A DNA stretch of 64,000 bases, from contig NZ_SHKY01000002.1 of assembly GCF_004217545.1 (NCBI RefSeq), forward strand, positions 1 to 64,000. The letters are read 5' to 3'. Of the stretch, positions 57,329 to 64,000 are shown piece by piece. A program made the translations under genes and the position numbers. Source of the stretch: Krasilnikovia cinnamomea (GTDB taxonomy: Bacteria > Actinomycetota > Actinomycetes > Mycobacteriales > Micromonosporaceae). The notes under the pieces are model-generated. The model was given only the letters and a program-made list of their open reading frames with translations, did no database searches and had not been told where the DNA came from. Positions within the stretch are counted from its first letter, which is position 1; each line of letters begins with the position of its first letter.

Positions 57329-57618
57329 CGGCGCCCCTCGAGCGGTGGGCATGCAGCGGTGCCGGCGGCCAGGAAATGACGGGTCGCCGCCGTCAGCAGC
57401 GGCAGGTCCGCGCAACGCACGGTGTAGGCGCCGGTCTGCGCGCCGTCCTGATCCGCGAGCCTCGCGTATGCAGCGAGCTGGCGGGCCGCGTCGGCGGCCT
57501 GCGGGCAAGGTTCGACGGCGTCGCAGGCGCAGCGGCCGGCGGATGCGGACTGGTGGTCGTCGGCGCGGAGCTGTGTCGCTGCGATGACCGACCGGGACAG
57601 GTAGATCGCGGCGCTCAC
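57325..57618 (-). CDS. Small Cys-containing hypothetical protein
   Basis: A 97-aa helical protein. SAAIYLSRSVIAATQLRADD is followed by CACDAVEPC and PQAADAARQLAAYARLADQD. GTG 57618 overlaps the previous stop (GTGA), and its own stop overlaps the kinase start (ATGA), so translation is coupled on both sides. Longer frames upstream overlap the preceding gene and are not needed. Function unknown. Confidence 0.65.
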   Translation of the reverse strand: MSAAIYLSRSVIAATQLRADDHQSASAGRCACDAVEPCPQAADAARQLAAYARLADQDGAQTGAYTVRCADLPLLTAATRHFLAAGTAACPPLEGRR

Positions 57619-57785
57619 CGCGTCCCGTCCCCGGGCCGGCGCCGGCACCGCGAGCAGACCAGATCGTGTCCACAGTGCGGGCACCACCGCGGGGTACGGC
57701 ACAGCCACCAGCCCACCGCCGCGCCGAGCACGACGAGCAGCACAGTCACGGCGGCGATCGACGGCCCACGCAGCAGCAGATCCAC
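57615..57785 (-). CDS. 56-aa membrane protein with zinc ribbon
   Basis: Starting at GTG 57785 (GGAGG 6 nt upstream), this 56-aa protein has a hydrophobic helix at residues 8-28 (SIAAVTVLLVVLGAAVGWWL), then CPHCGHDLVCSRC, a four-cysteine zinc ribbon. It opens the operon; an in-frame extension upstream to 57941 lacks an RBS. It may be a membrane-held adaptor. Function unknown. Confidence 0.6.
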   Translation of the reverse strand: MDLLLRGPSIAAVTVLLVVLGAAVGWWLCRTPRWCPHCGHDLVCSRCRRRPGDGTR

Positions 57786-57920
57786 GGCACCCTCCGGTTG
57801 ATCGGGTCGGGGCATCGGCAGCAGCGCCGGGCGACGGATCTGGGCCGCCACCCGGCACCGGCTCACCGGATTGATCACCAGCAGTGGTGGCGCAGAAGCG
57901 GCTGGCACCTCCAGCATCAA

Positions 57921-58049
57921 CGTGAGACTTTCACGATTCAAGGAGTCTCACCGTGAAAATCTCACGGCGAATGGCTTCATCTGAAGATGGACGCGCTGAG
58001 GTAGACCAAGCAGTGCCGCATAATGACGGCGACCGTCTCACCGTGAGAC
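57921..58049. promoter_or_regulatory. Operator cluster (CTCACCGTGAG-type) between divergent operons
   Basis: GTCTCACCGTGAGAC at 58035-58049 is an almost perfect dyad. Related half-sites are CGTGAGACTTTCACG (57921-57935) and GTCTCACCGTGAAAATCTCA (57945-57964). They sit between the six-gene minus-strand operon and the XRE/DUF5753 gene, so that regulator is the likely ligand. Confidence 0.7.
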
Positions 58050-58092
58050 GAGTCGGCTCCGGCCGAGACGGACGGCGAAGCGAGGGACGGCG

Positions 58093-58935
58093 ATGGCACA
58101 GCCCACCGCAGGGCCGACGGTCGTGCGGCGCCAGCTCGGCCGCCGGCTGCGCCGGCTCCGGCAGATTGCCGGCGACCCGTCCATCGACGAGGTCGTCGCC
58201 CACCGCCACCTCGGCCTGTCCCGGTCCAAGCTCTACAAACTGGAACGTGGCCAGCACCCGGCCAAACCGCAGGACGTGGCGATGCTGTGCATGTTCTACG
58301 GCGCCGCACCCGACGAGGCCAACGCGCTGACCGCGCTGGCCCTGGCCACCGGCACGCACAGCTGGTGGCACGTCTTCGGCGACGACGCGGTACCGGCCTG
58401 GTTCTCCCTGTACGTCGAGCTCGAACCCGCCGCGGCCAGTATCCGTACCTACGAGGCCGAGCTGATTCCCGGCCTGCTGCAGACCCGCGAGTACGCCGAA
58501 GCGGTCTACCGGGCGATGAATCCCGACGACGGCGACGACATCGAACGGCGGGTGCAGCTGCGCCTGCAACGCCAGGCCATCCTCGATCGCGCCGACCCAC
58601 CTCGGCTGCACGCCGTGCTCTCCGAAGGCGCGATCCGGCGAGCCGTCGGTGGTACCGAGGTCATGACCACCCAGCTCGACAAACTCCGGGCGATGAACGA
58701 CCGACCCACCATCACCATCGACGTGCTCCCGTTCAGCGCCGGGGCACACGCGAGCATGGAAACCACTTTCGTCCTACTCGACTTCCCCGACGCCACCGAA
58801 GATCCGCCCGTGGTCTACCTGGAGACCCCCATCTCCGCCGCCTACCTGCAAAAGCCTGAAGACGTCAACCACTTCGCCACGCTCTTCAAGAACACCCAAG
58901 CACGCGCGGTACCCCTCCAGGAGTTCCAGCCATGA
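58093..58935 (+). CDS. XRE-family regulator with DUF5753 domain
   Basis: A 280-aa protein. The HTH region (about 10-65) reads VRRQLGRRLRRLRQIAGDPS, then LGLSRSKLYKLERGQH. The DUF5753 part has LIPGLLQTREYAEAVYRAMN and ITIDVLPFSAGAHASMETTF. ATG 58093 has GGGACGGCG before it. The stop overlaps the DUF397 gene by 4 nt, the classical pairing in actinomycetes. It probably binds the CTCACCGTGAG cluster and controls itself and the divergent operon. Confidence 0.92.
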   Translation: MAQPTAGPTVVRRQLGRRLRRLRQIAGDPSIDEVVAHRHLGLSRSKLYKLERGQHPAKPQDVAMLCMFYGAAPDEANALTALALATGTHSWWHVFGDDAVPAWFSLYVELEPAAASIRTYEAELIPGLLQTREYAEAVYRAMNPDDGDDIERRVQLRLQRQAILDRADPPRLHAVLSEGAIRRAVGGTEVMTTQLDKLRAMNDRPTITIDVLPFSAGAHASMETTFVLLDFPDATEDPPVVYLETPISAAYLQKPEDVNHFATLFKNTQARAVPLQEFQP

Positions 58936-59267
58936 CCAGCAACACCAGCACCCGCCGATACATCAAGAGCAGCCGCTCCGGCGGCAGCGGCGGCAACTGC
59001 GTCCAGTGGGCCATCGAGCACGACACCGTCTACATCCGCGACAGCAAACACCCCGACGGACCCGAACTACGCATGACCCACTCCCAGTGGAGTGGCCTTG
59101 CGAACGCGGCCGCCGCGCAGCGCCCCCACCCTGCCCTCGAGGTCACCGACCACGGTGCGGCCGTCACTCACGACGGCGAAACCCTTCATTTCACCGTCGC
59201 GGAGTGGCGTGCCTTCACCTACGCCGCCGCCAACGGCGAATGCCTCAGTCTCGGAGCCCGAAGCTGA
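58932..59267 (+). CDS. DUF397-family protein, extended
   Basis: A 111-aa protein with the DUF397 signature KSSRSGGSGGNCVQWA followed by VYIRDSKHPDGPELRMTHSQ and W. Normal members are about 60-75 aa; here a second half (HGAAVTHDGETLHFTVAEWR) repeats the last strand and helix. It is co-translated with the XRE regulator. DUF397 proteins are regulator partners that may act as antidotes or co-factors in toxin-like pairs; that role is not settled. Confidence 0.85.
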   Translation: MTSNTSTRRYIKSSRSGGSGGNCVQWAIEHDTVYIRDSKHPDGPELRMTHSQWSGLANAAAAQRPHPALEVTDHGAAVTHDGETLHFTVAEWRAFTYAAANGECLSLGARS

Positions 59268-59493
59268 CCGGCGGATGGCACTGTTCATCTTGCTTGGCGC
59301 CCGGGTCGCCGGGTTGGTGACGACCAGCCATCGCCTGTCCTGACGGCGGTCCGACGGCTGGCGCCTGGACCCCCAACGGTTATGGGCTCCCGCACGACTC
59401 CGGCGACACCGGTCAGGTCGGCCTGTTTGCCCTGCAGGCCGCCGGCTATCAGGCACGGCCCTCGACACCCACGGCCAGCAGGGGAGAACGCGA

Positions 59494-60087
59494 GTGACCA
59501 CATCGCAACCGGCAGCCCCGATTCTCGTGATCATCCGGGGTAACTCCGGCACAGGGAGAACCACCGTGGCGCGCGAGGTCCAACGCCGCTACGGTCGCGG
59601 CTGCGCGCTACTGGAACAGGACCACCTGCGCAGGATCGTGCTGCGGGAGCACGACAGCAGCAAGATCAGTCCAGTTGCGCCGGCGTTCATCGCCGCGACC
59701 GCCGCTAACCTGCTCCGGCTCGGCTACCACGTCGTCCTCGAAGGGATCATGTACCGCGACCGGTACAGCGAGGCCCTGGCCCAGCTCATCGACACCCATT
59801 CGGGCACCAGCTCGGTGTTCTACCTGCACGCGCCGTTCGACGAGACGGCGCGCCGGCATCAGAACCGTGCGGACACCGTCACTTTCACCGCCCAGCAGAT
59901 GCGGGAGTGGTACGTGCAGCGCGACGTCCTGGGCGTCGGCGGTGAACGGATCATCGACGAGACGTCGTCGCTGGAGCAGACGATCACCACGATCCTGCAC
60001 ACCAGCGGCCTCGCCGCCGCGCCCCCGGCTACTCCTTGCCCGACTTACTGCCCCCGTTGCGCCGCCCCGAGCGGCGGCACCGGCTGA
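59494..60087 (+). CDS. P-loop kinase-like protein with Walker A Lys replaced by Arg
   Basis: A 197-aa protein related to small AAA/cytidylate-type kinases: VIIRGNSGTGRTTVAREVQR, GYHVVLEGIMYRDRYSEALA and the lid region FDETARRHQNRADTVTF. In the Walker A, GxxxxGK[ST] reads GNSGTGRT with Arg22, which usually abolishes ATP hydrolysis. The C-terminal tail has CPTYCPRC. The GTG start has GGGGAGAACGCGA upstream. Either an inactive ATP-binding-like protein or one with altered chemistry. It stands 226 nt after the DUF397 gene. Confidence 0.72.
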   Translation: MTTSQPAAPILVIIRGNSGTGRTTVAREVQRRYGRGCALLEQDHLRRIVLREHDSSKISPVAPAFIAATAANLLRLGYHVVLEGIMYRDRYSEALAQLIDTHSGTSSVFYLHAPFDETARRHQNRADTVTFTAQQMREWYVQRDVLGVGGERIIDETSSLEQTITTILHTSGLAAAPPATPCPTYCPRCAAPSGGTG

Positions 60088-60297
60088 TGCCGCGACGTCG
60101 GTAGCGCAAGGGCCAGGGCCCTCGCCGCACCCGATCTTGGTGCGTACTCGCAGCTTGGGTGCCTTCCGTTTGTGCGGACCCGCGCCGCGCCGCCAACACC
60201 CGCAGCATCCGCGTGGCGACAGTCGGCGCGGTGACCGTCGCAATGGCGATCTAGGCGGTCGGCTCGCCCTCAACAGCGGGACGTCAGCGGCAGCGAT

Positions 60298-60663
60298 TCA
60301 GAAGGTGAGCAACTCTGGGCGACGCATTCCAGGCAGCATCGCCTGGCCCAGCCGCTTCAGCCGCCTCTCGCACACGTCCTGCTGGTCGTGGCCCGGCCCC
60401 TCGCAGATCATCCCGACCGACCTGACGGGCGCGCGTTGGCACAGTAGGCATACCGCGTTGCCACAGTGGTAGCAGGACTGAATGGCGCTGTCGGGCAGGG
60501 CGTCTGCGGCCTGGCGGTCGTACTGGCGTACCGCGCGTTCGACGGAAATGCACCCGTCAGCGCACCATTCGGTGTTGGGGTCAAATTTGACGTAGGCGTT
60601 GGCGCGCGTGTGGTCCGAGCACCCGTGAGTACAGGACCACACAGCAGCGAAAGATTGGGCCAT
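60298..60663 (-). CDS. Cys-rich zinc-binding hypothetical protein
   Basis: A 121-aa protein. Cysteines group as CTHGCSDH, WCADGC, CYHCGNAVCLLC and CEG/CERR. The central CYHC...CLLC is a classical zinc ribbon. The acidic centre and basic helix at the end (RRLKRLGQAMLPGMRRPE) are usual for nucleic-acid contacts. It lies on the minus strand after a 210-nt gap from the P-loop gene. Function unknown. Confidence 0.66.
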   Translation of the reverse strand: MAQSFAAVWSCTHGCSDHTRANAYVKFDPNTEWCADGCISVERAVRQYDRQAADALPDSAIQSCYHCGNAVCLLCQRAPVRSVGMICEGPGHDQQDVCERRLKRLGQAMLPGMRRPELLTF

Positions 60664-60721
60664 ACCGGATGAACGCGGCGACTGCTGTCCGGCAACTGGT
60701 CAGTGCGCCGCAACGGCCGGA

Positions 60722-61558
60722 TTAAGCGGTCGGCTCGTCCCGGTCACACTCGCCCAACCGCGCCGCATCGCCTGGTACCTCAGTGCCGGCCGGCAGCAGC
60801 CCGGCCAGCGTCGCGCGGGCACCGTCGCTGATCTTCGTGACGACGGCGTCGGGGTTACCTGCGAGAACCGCGGCGGCGTGCCGCGGGCAGCCGCACTCGT
60901 CGCAGGCCAGCGCGGGGATGTACACGAACGTCTTGTCGATGTGGGCGGTCAGGCAGGGCTGATCGTCGTCGACGATGCCGGCGCTGACCAGGCCGCAGGT
61001 GTGGCCGTAGACGGTAGCGGCGTCGATGTGGCGCGCGGCTTGCTCGAGCGCGGCCTGGGCCTGCTGCAGGCGGCGCCAGGCGGCGGGCCCGAACCCATCG
61101 TGCTCGTGGCCGTCGGCCAGCTCGTCGCGCAGCCCGGTGACGGCGTCGACCAGCTCCATGAGGTACCGGGTCTTGTCGTCGTCCTCGAAGGCGTCGAGCC
61201 GGCGCTGGTCCGGGTCTGCGGGCATGGCCGACGGGCCGATCACGCCGGCGGTGGCTAGGTGCCGAGAGCGCAGGGTCAGCACGGTGGTGGAGGCCAGGTG
61301 CCGGTGCACTCCGCCGTCGGGGTCGGTCACTTCGTGCACGGCGATTCTCTCGCCCGGGCCGGCGGGGCCGCCGTCCTCGCCGGCGGGGACGGCGGTGGCC
61401 TGTGCCAGTACCACCCAGGTGTCCTGGTCGTCGGGTTCGGCGCCGGGCTCGGTTTCATCGGGCTCGAGGTAGACCGGGGCGGCCGGGTCGACGGCGGCGG
61501 CCGCGGCCGCGAGTTCGCCTGCGGAGGCGATGATGCGGGGACCGGTTCCCGGGGTCAT
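60722..61558 (-). CDS. Hypothetical protein with CDECGCP motif
   Basis: A 278-aa acidic protein. The N-terminal half is beta-like (APVYLEPDETEPG, TWVVLAQATAVP, HLASTTVLTLRSRHL). The helical middle reads WRRLQQAQAALEQAARHIDA. The C-terminal part has HTCGLVSAG and ACDECGCPRHAAAVLAG, cysteines that may share one zinc with nearby histidines. No enzyme family is recognised. It stands alone between two other minus-strand genes. Function unknown. Confidence 0.66.
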   Translation of the reverse strand: MTPGTGPRIIASAGELAAAAAAVDPAAPVYLEPDETEPGAEPDDQDTWVVLAQATAVPAGEDGGPAGPGERIAVHEVTDPDGGVHRHLASTTVLTLRSRHLATAGVIGPSAMPADPDQRRLDAFEDDDKTRYLMELVDAVTGLRDELADGHEHDGFGPAAWRRLQQAQAALEQAARHIDAATVYGHTCGLVSAGIVDDDQPCLTAHIDKTFVYIPALACDECGCPRHAAAVLAGNPDAVVTKISDGARATLAGLLPAGTEVPGDAARLGECDRDEPTA

Positions 61559-61859
61559 GGCCGTCCTCTCTGTGCTCGGCGTGCTGGGTCGATGCTGTCA
61601 GCTGACGGCCCCGGCCGTCGGGTCAGGCAGTGCGATCTCGTGGTCGACCGCGCGGAACGTTCACGGGGCGCCACCAGGGTTGAGGAGCCCGTGCGGGCGA
61701 TCTCCGCGTTCAGCGGCCGTCAGGAAGCCCTGATCGGTCATGATGAGCGCATCCTCTTTCGCTGAGGTGGGCGGCCCTACGTCGTGGCCCGATGGTGGGG
61801 CCGCCCGGAAAACCGATCGAGGAACGGCAGGCAGTGTCTACGCCGACGGCTTCGGTCGG

Positions 61860-62192
61860 TCAGCCGATCGGCAGCGGGATCTGCTCCAGTCGCAGCTCCC
61901 ACTGCTCCAGATCGGCGGCGCGGCGGGCGCGCCGGGACTTACGTCCGGTGCGGACCTCGTCGCGCAGCCAGGCGCGGATGGCGTGCACCAGGTGGCGGGC
62001 CCGCATCGTGTCACCGGCGTCGAGCAGACGCCGGATGCGGCGCTGGGCGTCGCGGTAGGTGCGGCCGTCGGCGACGGCCATCGGCCGGGTCGGGTCACGG
62101 CGCGGCTCGCGCAGTCGGTCCCAGAGCACCACCGCCCCGAATATCAGTGCGACTGCGGCCAACGGCGCCGCCCCGAGCAGGATCGTTTTCAT
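61860..62192 (-). CDS. Small single-pass membrane protein
   Basis: A 110-aa protein with a hydrophobic N-terminal helix (ILLGAAPLAAVALIFGAVVL) and a basic, helical cytosolic part (YRDAQRRIRRLLDAGDTMRA, then RKSRRARRAADLEQWELRLE). ATG 62192 overlaps the stop of the HTH gene in ATGA. It may be a membrane partner of the upstream protein. Function unknown. Confidence 0.68.
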   Translation of the reverse strand: MKTILLGAAPLAAVALIFGAVVLWDRLREPRRDPTRPMAVADGRTYRDAQRRIRRLLDAGDTMRARHLVHAIRAWLRDEVRTGRKSRRARRAADLEQWELRLEQIPLPIG

Positions 62193-63256
62193 CGCTGACC
62201 CCTCTTCCCCGCGCTGAGCGCGATGGTGTCGAGCATCCGGAACGCGTCGTCGAAACGCTGAACCCCGGCGGTGGAACTGAGCGTGCCGCTCGTCAGCCTG
62301 AAGCCATACGCGTTCTTGTGCCAGCCCTGGGGCGTGGCGTCGTAGGTGAAGGTCGCGGTCCACATGAACTCGGGACCACCGGCCGGAGCGGCCGTGCCCG
62401 AGGTGTCGAGGACCGGCGCCTCGATCGGTCCGCTGAGCTGGCGGCTCTCGTCCGCGGTCAGCCCCATCCAGCCCTCGGACAGCAGGAACGCGTTGGCCTC
62501 ACCGAGGACGAGGTCATGCCGACTGGCGTCGGCCTGCAGGTGCAGCATGTTGTCGCGGGGTTCGTCCGGCATCAGGCCGGGGAACTCGAGGCTTCCGTGG
62601 ATGGTGGGCAGCCGCGGATCCCAGACCTGGCTGGGCTCGAGGCCCTCCAGGTCGCGGGCGCACCTCTTGCACCAGCGGTCGAGCGAGCCGCTGAGGCTCA
62701 CGATGCGCCAGAACGCCTCACTGCAGCCCACGCAGAGGAAGCCGTGCCGGTCGCGGTTCCACCGCGGGATCGGGGAGGTGCTCATCGCGACGTCCGACCA
62801 GGAGGTCAGCCCGGTGGCGGTCTTGGCCTGCTCGGCGAGCTCGTCGGTCAGCCAGGAGCTGTAGACCTCGGTGACCTCGTCGCGGCCGAAGAGGAGCCAC
62901 AGGATTTCGAGCTGCTGGACCTGGTGGTCGTAGACGGCCAGGTCGGCGCGGTCATCGCGGGAAGCGCGCAGGGGTGCGGCCGCGATGATCCGGGTCAGGT
63001 GGTCACGGATCTGGGCGCGGCGAGACAGGGCGGTGATGGTGGGCATGGCGCTCCGTTTCGTGGGGTCGATGCTCTCCCGGCGCAGGTCCTCGTAGACGGT
63101 GTCGCGACTGACGCCGGCTGTGCGAGACAGCTCGGCAACGTTGCGGACGCCGGCGCGCCAGGCGGCGGCGATGAGTCGCTGCCTGGCCTGGGCCTGGTTC
63201 TGCGCCCACTCGCGAAGATCAGCGAGCGCGGCTTTGCGGGAGTCGAACGTCGTCAC
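62189..63256 (-). CDS. HTH protein with zinc-ribbon-like centre, autoregulated candidate
   Basis: A 355-aa protein. The N-terminal Hin/resolvase-type HTH is at about 18-53 (RQRLIAAAWRAGVRNVAELS then RTAGVSRDTVYEDLRR). A central part has FLCVGCSEAFWR and WCKRCARDL, a likely zinc site. The C-terminal 130 residues are beta-rich (FMWTATFTYDATPQGWHKNA). GTG 63256 is the likely start; the sequence before it contains two abutting palindromic operators, which suits autorepression. The membrane protein downstream is co-translated. Targets unknown. Confidence 0.68.
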   Translation of the reverse strand: MTTFDSRKAALADLREWAQNQAQARQRLIAAAWRAGVRNVAELSRTAGVSRDTVYEDLRRESIDPTKRSAMPTITALSRRAQIRDHLTRIIAAAPLRASRDDRADLAVYDHQVQQLEILWLLFGRDEVTEVYSSWLTDELAEQAKTATGLTSWSDVAMSTSPIPRWNRDRHGFLCVGCSEAFWRIVSLSGSLDRWCKRCARDLEGLEPSQVWDPRLPTIHGSLEFPGLMPDEPRDNMLHLQADASRHDLVLGEANAFLLSEGWMGLTADESRQLSGPIEAPVLDTSGTAAPAGGPEFMWTATFTYDATPQGWHKNAYGFRLTSGTLSSTAGVQRFDDAFRMLDTIALSAGKRGQR

Positions 63257-63269
63257 CCTCTCACCGTAG

Positions 63270-63303
63270 TGTCGAATGGTTCGACATGTCGAGGATCTCG
63301 ACA
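63270..63303. promoter_or_regulatory. Two abutting 17-bp palindromic operators
   Basis: TGTCGA-N5-TCGACA occurs twice without a gap: 63270-63286 (spacer ATGGT) and 63287-63303 (spacer GGATC). Both are perfect 6-bp arms, with the first extended to 7. They lie 14 nt upstream of the HTH gene and 94 nt from the divergent gene at 63397. Confidence 0.75.
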
Positions 63304-63396
63304 CTTTTGGCATGGATGGCGTACGGCCTGGTCCGCGGCGGAGCTGCTTGACCGCGGGGGCCGCGGGAGCGTCGCCGTCAGCCGTACGGTGATGCC

Positions 63397-63786
63397 ATGA
63401 TCATCAACCCCGGCACGCAGCCCGTTCCCGACGCTCGCGAGGACCTTGCCGCCGCGGCGCTCGAGACGTTCCTCGCCGCCGTCCGCGAGCGCGCGGCCGA
63501 GCTGGAGCAGGCGCCCATCCGGTACCGGGAGGCCCGCATCGACGGTGAGCCAGTCCGGGTGTCGGAGGCGGACCAGGAGGGCCGTTTCGCCTGGGACGTG
63601 CCGTTCTCCGACGGCCGGCGGGTACGCCTGCTCATCCCCGGCGTGGAACTCGCCGCGATGCAGGGCCTGTCCGCCGCAGCGCCGTGCTTGTGGGTGGGTG
63701 GCGAGGCGGTGTGGTGGAGCGACGCGGTCGGCTTGCTGGCCGGCGAAGGAATGCGCCTCAAGCCAGACCAGTCTGCCGAGCGGTGA
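63397..63786 (+). CDS. Hypothetical protein
   Basis: A 129-aa alpha/beta protein. A helix (LAAAALETFLAAVRERAAEL) is followed by strands IRYREARIDGEPVRV, RFAWDVPFSDGRRVRLLIPG and PCLWVGGEAVWWSDAVGLLAG. No motif is recognised. It is divergent from the HTH gene across the double operator, so it may be under the same control. Function unknown. Confidence 0.65.
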   Translation: MIINPGTQPVPDAREDLAAAALETFLAAVRERAAELEQAPIRYREARIDGEPVRVSEADQEGRFAWDVPFSDGRRVRLLIPGVELAAMQGLSAAAPCLWVGGEAVWWSDAVGLLAGEGMRLKPDQSAER

Positions 63787-63841
63787 ACGACCAGCCATTC
63801 GGGGCTGCGCACCTGCACGGCGCCGACGGTATTCTGAGCTC

Positions 63842-64000
63842 ATGACGCAGCAGCCCGCCGACCAGGCCCCCCCGGACATGGCCGCGCTGCTCGCCCAGCG
63901 CGGAGTCGTCGTGACCGACGAGGACCGGGCCCGCGCCCGGCGCCGACTGAACGAGGCCCGTGAACGGCGCGACCCCGAGCTGCGCGCGCAGCTGCGGGCG
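63842..64000 (+). CDS. N-terminal part of a hypothetical protein (runs off the window)
   Basis: An ATG at 63842 opens a frame that continues to the window end. The 53 visible residues start MTQQPADQAPPDMAALLAQR, then GVVVTDEDRARARRRLNEAR with Arg/Glu helix character. It is 55 nt after the previous stop. Too little is present for a family call. Confidence 0.6.
   Translation, partial: MTQQPADQAPPDMAALLAQRGVVVTDEDRARARRRLNEARERRDPELRAQLRA

Noticed and set aside
61784..63400. 538-aa plus-strand ORF
   Set aside because: Shadow of the HTH protein and its neighbour on the minus strand, which overlap by ATGA and have domain motifs.
1..64000. tRNA, rRNA or CRISPR arrays
   Set aside because: I looked for T-loop sequences, rRNA cores and regularly spaced repeats and saw none; a dedicated scan would be needed to be certain.

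Overview
The window is very GC-rich, uses GTG and TTG starts freely and carries WhiB, NsdA-like, DUF5753/DUF397 and Spo0M families, so it comes from a filamentous actinomycete. Many genes feel like Micromonosporaceae, but that is inference. It reads as accessory DNA: a large integrative and conjugative element, a plasmid, or several nested elements. No tRNA, rRNA or CRISPR was seen, and neither element boundary could be fixed.

Layout. 0-2.7 kb: two CNNM/CBS membrane proteins, a Spo0M homologue with a His-rich tail and a small HhH-like protein. 2.9-6.5 kb: a serine recombinase with a coiled-coil partner, then a tyrosine integrase whose last codons are cut by an IS256-family element (5131-6504). 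6.7-16.3 kb (minus strand): hypothetical proteins, a WhiB-HTH protein, a 664-aa acidic-tailed protein and an 864-aa Cys-rich protein that may be replication-related. 16.7-21.3 kb: a candidate structured RNA with terminator, a small RHH-like protein, a Nudix hydrolase, an NsdA-like regulator and an XRE/DUF6879 set.

21.6-32.7 kb (plus strand) is a tightly coupled transfer operon: a WhiB-like protein, a GGDEF diguanylate cyclase, a run of small membrane (Spd-like) proteins, a TraB-like FtsK/HerA ATPase, a second full FtsK with gamma domain and a Pycsar-effector-like membrane protein. It is followed by a duplicated repeat region and an ECF-type sigma factor with three region-4-like helix-turn-helix blocks (33.5-35.0 kb).

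36.2-38.8 kb holds the most striking locus. A small Bell-like/amyloid-motif protein is followed in the -1 frame by a NACHT NTPase with a glycine-rich membrane domain. The two are joined by a slippery heptamer, a 6-nt spacer and a perfect 10-bp stem with the stop codon in its loop. This looks like a programmed -1 frameshift that would make an NLR-type immune receptor and its short effector from one start.

39.4-52.9 kb is an island with its own promoter/operator family (CTATCG-N19-CGATAG around a TATTAT-type -10). It encodes a GNAT protein, a double-HTH XRE regulator, a primase-polymerase operon, unknown proteins, a 971-aa DUF6884/PP-loop (PAPS-reductase-like) fusion, a second LexA and an Mrr-type nuclease. 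54-59.3 kb: a six-gene overlapping minus-strand operon (Nudix, DegT aminotransferase, MDR dehydrogenase, deoxynucleoside kinase and two small proteins), divergent from a DUF5753-DUF397 pair with clustered operators. 59.5-64 kb: a P-loop protein lacking the Walker A lysine, Cys-rich and hypothetical proteins, and an HTH protein with two abutting 17-bp operators.
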